Positions 57,085 through 64,000 of a stretch of DNA of 64,000 nt are shown here, piece after piece. The DNA comes from Phyllostachys edulis (taxonomy: Eukaryota > Streptophyta > Magnoliopsida > Poales > Poaceae), in the NCBI GenBank assembly GCA_036346405.1, contig CM070554.1, forward strand, positions 47,701,058 to 47,765,057, written 5' to 3'. Position 1 is the first letter of the stretch, and each line of letters opens with the position of its first letter. Under the pieces are notes generated by a model. The model made no database searches. It had not been told where the DNA came from and worked only from the letters and a program-made list of their open reading frames with translations. The position numbers and the translations under genes are program-made.

Positions 57085-57533
57085 CGATACGCCCACAAGG
57101 CCGTGGTCTCCTTCTTCGCGGATTACCGGGCGGATGAGGGGCAGTGAGCCACTTGCAGTCGAGGTTCTTTAGGATCGCGACTTAGCGGGCCCAGCGTCTC
57201 TGAGCACAGTGGAGTCGACCTCCAAGGCCTTGGGAGCCTTGGTCGGCGAGGGCTCTGGGCGCCTTTCCTGTTGGGCCCGGCCCGGCACCCAACCGGAAGC
57301 CCAGCGAGGCATCTTGGTGGGAGGCGGACCGGGTGTGGGGCGTGGTGGCAGCAGAGAGGAGGTGCTCTGGGTGGCGATGGGGTGTCTTCATTGTGATCTA
57401 TGTATTTGTATTATGTGTTCACGTATTCTAATTCATAGTTACTATGACATAGTTGTTTATGCATTCTCTCTTGCATTGTACTATAACTTATTCATAGATT
57501 ATTTACCAATCGTTCATGCCTAGTCATGAGAAC
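57085..57533. other. Short spacer between element E and the MULE
   Basis: A GC-rich stretch (57090-57370) open in several frames (for example RPWSPSSRITGRMRGSEP once E is removed), then AT-rich DNA. No family recognised. It continues the sequence left of E, because E has a target duplication. Confidence 0.3.
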
Positions 57534-57862
57534 CGTTGGGCGACTAAGCGACAAAAAGTGGCCCACTACAAGGCGCCAAGTGGTCCAGCGGTTTAGCGAC
57601 TAATCGGCATGTCGCTAAACCGTTGGGCGATGCTTGCTACCAAGTCATCCAGCGGTTGGCGACTAATCACTGTAATCGCTCAACCGTTGGGCTAGTACTT
57701 GCGCCAAGTGGTCCAGCGATTGAGTGACTAGTCAATAATAAGCTCAATCGTTGGGCGATACTTGCGCCAAGTCGTCCAGCGGTTGGCGACTAGATTCATC
57801 ATGTCGCTCAGCCGTTGGCCCACTACTTTGCTGTCAAGTCGTCCAGCAGTTGGCGACTAAAC
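57534..57862 (+). repeat. Tandem palindromic array, about five 64-bp units
   Basis: GTCCAGC-type starts at 57583, 57647, 57711, 57774 and 57841 give a period of 63-67 bp. Each unit has an inverted repeat, for example CCAGCGGTTTAGCGAC ... GTCGCTAAACCGTTGG (57585-57626), spaced by about 10 bp. A half unit with CCGTTGGGCGACTAAGCG precedes. The array ends just before a TATA box. Confidence 0.9.
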
Positions 57863-57866
57863 GATG

Positions 57867-57875
57867 TATATAAAA
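57867..57875 (+). promoter_or_regulatory. TATA box of the MULE transposase promoter
   Basis: GTATATAAAAGC directly follows the last palindrome unit. Downstream lies a GA-rich tract (57930-58090), probably 5' untranslated sequence. Confidence 0.6.
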
Positions 57876-58090
57876 GCGGACCCGATCTGTTCGTTTTCTT
57901 TACGCCATTTCTCTCGACGGACAACGAGGCGGTCGGGAGAGGAAAAAGGGGAGGCATAGAAGGATAGGGGATAAGGTAGGGAGAGGGAGAAGCGGAGGAG
58001 CTCGAGAGGGAGAGAAGGGAGGAGAGGAGCTTGGGAGAGATGCGAAGGGGAGAGAGGAGCTGGGGAGAGGGAATAAGGGAAGAGGAGCTC

Positions 58091-58729
58091 GGGGCGTGAA
58101 AGAGGCGAAGGAAGCTTCGTTGATAACAAGAGAAGGTCTCAGCGTGAAGGTAATAGTCTTATTTGTTCTTGTTCTCGTCGAATGTAGGCGTGTAGCTACT
58201 TGTTGGTTTATGCGTATTTGGGGAATGTATGTTGAGAATTATTTGGTTGCAATGTTTGAAATATTTGCGATGATAAATTAGTCATGTTGGAGCCCACAAG
58301 ATTGAAAGTGCATTACGGTGTTGAGTGCGGTTCGTGAAGGTCTATCTGGTGTTGACCTAAGTGGTTTCGAGCAAGTTAGTATGGTACACGGACATGGAGA
58401 ATGCCCGAATCGGAGATGTCCTCGATGGCTCACGGAAGCTTCTCCTTAGACCCCAAGGTGTCTTGATTAATAAATGCGTACATGGCCTTTGGAGTTAATG
58501 CACGCCCGCACATTCGGTGGGAGTTGATAAAGTGATGTGCGGTTGCATGGAAGGATTTACGGAAGGCTGTGGAATCTTTGTAGCTCTGATGCGTGCTACT
58601 CGTGCAAGCATGTCAAAGGGAGTTGTCGGAGGCCACAGTCGATGGCTATCGTCGGGTTAGTGGGGCGGCTTCGAGGCACAGTAGCGTGGTTCATGATGAA
58701 GATGTGGTGACCGATATTGCGGAGGCGAA
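58091..58729 (+). other. Presumed 5' untranslated or intron region of the MULE gene
   Basis: After a GGTAATAGTC donor-like site at 58148, no coding motif is seen until about 58730. The minus-strand frame 59021-58596 is a shadow. Confidence 0.35.
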
Positions 58730-59780
58730 GAAGCGGTGACCCATGTTGCGAGCGGCGAAGAGAATATTGCAGTGCACACTCGCCCATGGCATAGGCAAGT
58801 GCGAGGAGCATGTCGTGACATAGTCGTCGAGATGGAGATCGATGACTTGACAACTCAAGCGGAGGAAGCTTTAGAAGAGGATGGTGATGACTCTTACGAG
58901 GAGGACGAAGGTCCGTCTCGCGAGGAATGGAATAGGGTGGGCGTTGAGGGTCTTCTTTGTGCCGCGATGAGCATGAATCATCGTGGGAATACCATGAGGA
59001 CGAGAGGTCGGCTTTGTGCAATGTTTCTTGACAAGGGATCCTTCTGAGGATGACATTAAGTTGTGGGTCTTGTCCATCTGGCGGACATTTGTGTCCTCAA
59101 ATCCATCGGGGAAGCGATACACCATAGTGCGTGAAGCGGTTTGGGTGTCCTTGATGTGTGCCATACGGAGACTTAAGTATGAGACTCCTTTGGATTGTCT
59201 CCAAGGTGGAGACACACTCTGCTGATCGATAGTGTTTTGCGAGGCATCGCAACCTAACGTCCACCTTCATAGCCAATGTGATGTGCGGAGAGATAGTGAA
59301 GAAGCGGACCTAGAGGCCAAGCACATCATGGTGGCTATTGGTAGAAATTCAAGTACAAGATTAGCTCGTGAAGGCATGGCGTGCTAGCGAAGGCTTTGGA
59401 AAGGAAGTTGAGTTCTTTCGGCGTCTTCGACAACCTTCTCGTATGCTCTAGAGTCTTTGCGGGACACGAACTTCGGGCACATACATTCTTTGTAAGGACA
59501 AGCTATCAAAAGACGCCGCTAGGTTTATGGTATTACGAGAGGACCTTCTTAGCATTTGGTCCCTACATCGATGCATTGGACACATGTTGCTCGTGATCTC
59601 GATTGAGCGAGCGTTTCTAACTAGGAAATACAAGGGCATGATCACGATAGCAATTGGCGTTGATGGCAACAATCGAGTTACGCCCTTAGTCATCACTTTA
59701 AGTCGAAAGTGAAATTTAAACAGTGGTTGTGGTTCCTTTGACATTTCAAGGAGGGAGTAGTTGGGGCCGCGTCTAATGTA
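58730..59780 (+). pseudogene. MULE transposase (MUDRA type), left part
   Basis: An acidic region (EALEEDGDDSYEEDEGPS, 58862) is followed, through frame changes, by DIKLWVLSIWRTFVSSNPSG (59055) and RNLTSTFIANVMCGEIVKK (about 59248). The plant MULE block KFKYKIS ... ALERKLSSFGVFDNL follows at 59340-59430. The catalytic region is RTFLAFGPYIDAL (59539), then ISIERAFLTRKYKG and IAIGVDGNNRVTPLVITL (about 59598-59700). The DGTFL motif with the first catalytic Asp reads ERAFL, so Asp is Glu. It then runs WLWFL, stop, HFKEGVVGAASNVY up to the solo LTR. At least six breaks; inactive. Confidence 0.82.
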
Positions 59781-59785
59781 TACAT

Positions 59786-61100
59786 TGAAGAGACTACGGG
59801 TAGGCTACACTAGCGCAAAATAATAAAAATTCTACAGTAAACCAAGATCACTGCGGTTATAGATCACGGTCTTACCACTAGGCAGCGAGTGCGGAAATTG
59901 ATCAACGCGTCGAGGCGAGTAGTCGTACTAAGTTGATCACGACGCGTCGGGGCAAAAGTAGTCGTATTACTTTCTCGTCCTCGTCGCGGCGTCCCGTCTG
60001 ACTCCTCTCTTGCGGTTCGTCCAGCGCTTCTGAATCTGGCGCCTCAAAAGGTATCCACACGTCACGGGAGGAAGCGGCGCCGCGGGACTACTAGATCGCG
60101 CGGCGACTAGAGGCGTGGGAGGGTGGCGGCGGGGTTTGAGATGTCACGAAAAACTCATCACCGATCCTGTGAGCCCTTGCCCTCCTTTTATAGGCGTCCT
60201 TACAATGGGCTTCTACTAATAGAGGCCCATTAGGACTCAATACTTGATCTAGTCGGATCAATCGAATTAAGCTTGACCCATAAGTGTGTGACCCTATAGG
60301 TTCCGTATGTTTAGACATGGCAGTATACATACTTGGTCAATAGTTGGTAGCGACCTCTAGCAAGGCGTGCCAACTCCTAAGCGTACACAAAGATCATATC
60401 GGACGAACCATCACAGCGTTATGTACATGTCAATCCCTTTGCCTCACGATATTGGTTGAGCTCCAAAGTGACCACTCTTTCTCGATCCTATGATCCGAAT
60501 CCCTTACTAGGTTAACTCTTAACCTTAAGTAGCATAGCCATGCATTTACGGATCCGATCACTTTCGAGGGCGAGATATCTCTCTCGGGTAGAGAGGGCAA
60601 ATCCCATCTCGTGACCATGCCTCGCGACATGCTTCATGACAAACCGAAAGCTACCTTTATAACTACCCGATTCACGAATAGCGTTTGATAGCCCCTAAGT
60701 AGGTCGATTCACATCTCAAGTACATCGACAATCTCGGGTCTAAGGACAAAGCGTACACATTGTGTAGAGAACCATAAGTATAATTGTTATGTCTCATGTT
60801 GGGTCGGTCCAACCCCATGTTCTAAACATGTGTCCACATTATTGGTTTGACATCTCCATGTCTATGACACATGAAACATGGTCATCAACAGATACATGTG
60901 CTAATCAATCATTCACGTGTGTCCTCACATGAACTCCGACTAGGGACAACTTTAGAATAACCATACAAGTAAAGAGTTTCACAAAAAAGTCACATACTTG
61001 TTAATCAATACAATGGTAATATTCAAGGAACATTTATTAAATCACGGATACAACGAAATATCATCATCTCTATGATTGCCTCTAGGGCATATCTCCAACA
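59786..61100 (-). mobile_element. Element F: copia solo LTR, minus strand
   Basis: 1315 bp related to the LTRs of E and G. It starts on the minus strand TGTTGGAGATATGCCC at 61100 and ends at 59786 (GTAGCCTACCCGTAG... CTTCA). It is flanked by TACAT on both sides (59781-59785 and 61101-61105). A minus TATA box CCTATAAAAGG lies at 60194-60184. No internal region or second LTR is present, so it is a solo LTR from LTR-LTR recombination. Confidence 0.92.
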
Positions 61101-61105
61101 TACAT

Positions 61106-61210
61106 AATCCATGATCGCTACCCCGGGATGATGAAGGCCATCTGAAAACTTCAGCAAGACACCAATGAGCCATTCCTTGGCGGACGCGAGGAATAATGGT
61201 GCATTACATT
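61106..61210 (+). pseudogene. MULE transposase, right part after solo LTR F
   Basis: Removing F and one TACAT gives VYIIHDRYPGMMKAI in one frame across the join, then a TGA and KLQQDTNEPFLGG. IIHDRYPGMMKAI matches the second catalytic Asp block of MULE transposases (VISDRHPGIL.AI), with the Asp at 61113-61115. A WC..H-like end follows and the sequence is cut by element G. Confidence 0.85.
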
Positions 61211-62746
61211 TGGAAATATGCCTAGAGGCAATCATAGAGATGATTATATTCATTATGTTCATGACATTGGATAATGTGTTATCTCTTTTCTAGAATAATA
61301 TTGTTAATATTGATTATCAAGTATGTGACTTGGTTGTGAAATTCTATATTCTGCGATAATTATTCTTATCGATCCTGGTGGAAACATATGAGACAGATAT
61401 GAATAGACTAGCATATGTATTGGTTGATGACTATGTTTCACGAGTCATAGATATGGAATATCAAACCAATAATATGGACACATGTTAGAGAACATGATGT
61501 TGGATAAGACCCACCTTGAGACACTATTGAATTGTTATGATTCTATGTGTGTTAGTTAGTCTCAAGCAATGATGATGTATGATCCTTAGACACTGAGATC
61601 GGCATGGTTTCCTACATGTGTAATAGCACTCTTAGGGGTTGCCAAGCTACACCATGTTGGTAGTTATAAAAGTAGCTTCGGGTATGCTATGAAACATGGA
61701 GAGGAATGTATTGATGGGATATGGGATTTGCCCTCCTAACATAACGGGAGATGTCTGGGCCTCTCGTTGTGATCGGATAAAAGTGCATGGCCATGCCCTG
61801 CTTGATCGAAGTGTTCGACCACGTAAAATTATCAGAGCACTTTCGATCGAAAAGTATTGAGCAGTCCATGGATGACATGAAATCTCACAGGTTCAACGGA
61901 CATCGTGAGGCAAAGGGGTATACGAGTAGGTCGCTTAGTTTGAGCGATTCTGGTTGGTGCATTATCTGAATCTGAGCTGGTGGTAGATTAGTCGAACATA
62001 GTCCTGAGTGGTAAGTAACCTAGCCGTAAGCAATTCTGGTAGTCGTGACCAAATCTGAAGCTGATGCGTATAAAGATAGGACACAGTAAGTAAGTGATGA
62101 GGACACTGGTGCGTAGATCATATTGCATTAAGGTTAGTCCGATATAATTTGTGTGTATTAGGAATCGATATGTTACGCTAGGAGCCTTCGACTTCGTGAT
62201 CGGAAGGTTTCAGTCTATGAGAACTACACATGAACCTATAGGGTCACACATAGCAGTTGGAACAAGCCAATACGGATCTGATTAAGTAAGCGTGTTGGAT
62301 AGGATCGTCCACGAGCACTATATAAGGAGATGCATGAGGCGTGGGGACGGATAGAGGTTACGAGTTGGCGTAAGTTGCTCACAAAACCCTAGCCACCATC
62401 TTTACGAGAGCTCCATCGTGCAACTTGGTGCTAGCACTGCTTGGCGTTCGGTTGTTCCTTCCTGGGCGTGTGGATACCATAGGCGCTACTCGATTGTTGC
62501 GCAGAGGGCGATCGCGATCTTCACGAGGCTGCGAGTTTGTTGGAGGAGCGATCGACTCACGAGGGCCAGACGACCGACTCGACCACTACATCGGCGCACT
62601 CTTCATTGCACGGTGCTCCAACCCTTCTTCATTTGCTCTGCTGGCGTCTGTTGATAACGATCTGTGATCATCTACTTGCTTGGCATCTGGTTTGTGTGGT
62701 AGAAATTTTTGTTTATAGCTATCGTAGCCTACCCATGACCCAATAG
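61211..62746 (+). repeat. 5' LTR of element G (1.54 kb)
   Basis: Starts TGGAAATATGCCTAGAGGCA, ends CTACCCATGACCCAATA. TATA box CTATATAAGG at 62318-62327, in the same context (CGAGCACTATATAAGGAG) as in E. Frames at 62418-62746 are not genes. Confidence 0.9.
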
Positions 62747-62747
62747 T

Positions 62748-62761
62748 GGTATCGAGCCATC
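62748..62761 (+). other. Primer-binding site of element G
   Basis: TGGTATCGAGCCAT begins two bases after the LTR end. It is the initiator-Met type with one base missing. Confidence 0.85.
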
Positions 62762-63994
62762 TGCATAGTTTTGATGCGGATCGGTCACATATAGTAGATA
62801 TGTGGTAGTAGTAGATTGGATCTATTCTTGATCGGGTCTAGTAACCTAGATCGATTCGGATAGATGGAGCGATCTAGACCACAGTCGATAAGATCGTCGA
62901 TCTTTCGATGGTAATAGAAGGGTTTACGAGGAGGTATGAGCCTATAAGGACTAGATGGTTTATTGCATTTGTTCACGATCGATCGCATAACACTCTCTCT
63001 TGGTGAAAATCCGCCATCGAGTATCTGCGGTGTGTGGTCGTATCAAGGCATTGATCGGATTAGTTCGGACCGCCGTCTTTGGGTATTAAGTATCCAGCGC
63101 TATAGGTAGTGTGTGCTCATGTCGTCCGATATGCATAACTTGTTTTTGCAGGGATTGATGTGAATAGTATGATCCATAATGGTTCATGTATGAGATGCAT
63201 GCATGTGTGTAATGTTCATGACCTGCGTGTCATGTTAATTGCAGCCCAAGGCTGTATATATATTTGTATAACGGCCTGCGTGTCGACTTGTGATGCTTCT
63301 TTACTCCTTGTCTTTCATTACTAGTGCTATTAGAAGTAATGGCTTAGTGGGAGTGCTTGGAGGAGTCGACCACTTGGAAACATGGCGAACAGGATGCATG
63401 GCGATGGAGATCACCATGGAGAAGGGTCATACTATATCACAATGCAATTTGATTGTCTATGAATGCCTTTTACATTTACTGTTCATTTATTTCTATGCAT
63501 GTTATTTTGCTTTAATTGCTTTTAACATGGTAGAAGTAAAATCCCTCACATAATATTAAGTTAAATTGATGCCCTCCCAAATATGCACCATCCAAAGTCA
63601 TGTATTTTAATGGTAGGTCTTGCCAAAGCAGTGCCATTAACTCTCCTTGACTAGATGGGTTTGTGTCGAACACTTACAGCGGCATTGGTTTAACTAACAA
63701 GGTTATCATAACGATTGTGGACCTTGGGGCATAAAGGTTGGGTTAGAAGCATAGAATCTTGCCCAACAATAAGAGTCATATAGTAGATATGATTAGCAAG
63801 GTTGCTTACCAATTTCACTAATCTTCTAGCGGTGATGCCAAAGCTCACTAGTGGATTAGCGATTGAGGTCTTGAATCATTAAATGTCATAAGAGGATATA
63901 GTGTTTAGTGGGAGTATCTTTATTAACTTATTTAATAGAAGTTACTTTGATTGAACATATGTCTTAGTTTTGCATATATTTTATGTTGTAGATC
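62762..63994 (+). other. Leader of element G
   Basis: About 1.2 kb, no protein motif, collinear with the leader of E in reverse. It includes GTATATATATTTG at 63255, which is only low-complexity DNA. Confidence 0.8.
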
Positions 63995-64000
63995 ATGGCA
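63995..64000 (+). CDS. gag: gag start of element G (cut by window end)
   Basis: ATGGCA at the very end of the window is in the same context as the gag start of E (minus 54123). Only two codons are visible, so intactness cannot be judged. Confidence 0.6.

Larger units (their letters stand above)
57534..61210 (+). mobile_element. Mutator-like element (MULE), 5' end and transposase, interrupted by solo LTR F
   Basis: Begins with the palindromic array and promoter, followed by a degenerate MUDRA-type transposase (about 58730-59780 and 61106-61210). It is interrupted by F at 59786-61100 and cut at the right by element G. Its right terminal inverted repeat and 9-bp duplication are not in the window, and the exact left end is uncertain. 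Confidence 0.75.
61211..64000 (+). mobile_element. Element G: Angela-like copia retrotransposon, plus strand, left end only
   Basis: 5' LTR (61211-62746), PBS, leader, and the first two codons of gag lie in the window; the rest is beyond the right edge. LTR and leader align in reverse to those of E. The first bases of the LTR (TGT) look changed, and the target duplication cannot be judged without the other end. Confidence 0.9.

Noticed and set aside
58596..59021. Minus-strand frame of 141 codons
   Set aside because: It is opposite to the acidic part of the MULE transposase and shows no domain.
1..64000. tRNA, rRNA, satellite, telomere or organelle DNA insertions
   Set aside because: No clover-leaf-like genes, rRNA motifs, long uniform satellites, TTTAGGG arrays or plastid/mitochondrial genes were noticed on either strand. 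Short initiator-Met-like strings are retroelement primer-binding sites.

Overview
The window is plant nuclear DNA, almost certainly from a grass. The evidence is Ty3/gypsy chromoviruses of the Del/Tekay type with very long LTRs, a Tat-lineage gypsy element, Angela-like Ty1/copia LTRs (TGTTGGAAATATG type start), a degenerate Mutator (MULE) transposase, small MITEs and a GDSL-lipase gene fragment. I see no intact host gene, rRNA, tRNA, CRISPR array or prokaryotic feature. Nearly everything is transposable element, and every TE coding region is broken by stops or frameshifts.

Left part (1-39492): a nested stack. Element A (Del/Tekay, + strand) starts before the window; its 5' LTR ends at 1396 and its 3' LTR begins at 32326. 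A carries an ORF0-like pseudogene (1609-2423), a MULE-type MITE with a 9-bp target duplication (2488-2781) and gag. A's gag is split by element B (Del/Tekay, 3893-28294, target duplication ATAAG). B's integrase is split by element C (Tat lineage, 11617-24539, target duplication AGACC). The exact 5-bp duplications let gag of A and pol of B be followed across the insertions. C has the Tat hallmarks: a protease with a DGGSSLN motif, YVDD reverse transcriptase, two successive RNase H domains, a DD35E integrase, and a long 3' region with an antisense gene remnant. The 3' LTR of A is cut at 35839, where element D abuts it. D is a minus-strand Del/Tekay relic: two LTR copies plus the last part of a chromodomain.

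Middle part (39493-49633): low-information DNA with a Tourist-like MITE (40227-40538), a minus-strand GDSL esterase/lipase pseudogene that still shows a GT-AG intron (40724-41168), a possible copia solo LTR, a CACTA-like terminus (41398), a GC-rich proline-coding tract, a 100-N assembly gap (42690-42789), a relic resembling the 5' end of the MULE further right, and some unidentified ORFs.

Right part (49634-64000): element E, a minus-strand Angela-like copia (49634-57084, duplication CGACA/CGATA) with gag, protease, integrase and a reverse transcriptase cut off just after YVDD. Then a MULE begins near 57534 with five tandem palindromic units upstream of a TATA box. Its transposase is interrupted by a solo copia LTR, F (59786-61100, duplication TACAT), and then by a plus-strand copia, G (61211 to beyond the window end). 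G's gag start codon is six bases from the right edge.

I did not find a new defence or metabolic system. The points most worth following up are the antisense gene of C, the ORF0 of A, the palindrome array at the MULE 5' end, the intron-bearing GDSL relic, and a hairpin conserved just before the polypurine tract in three independent Del/Tekay elements. Calls rest on reading the sequence and on remembered family motifs; no database search was possible.
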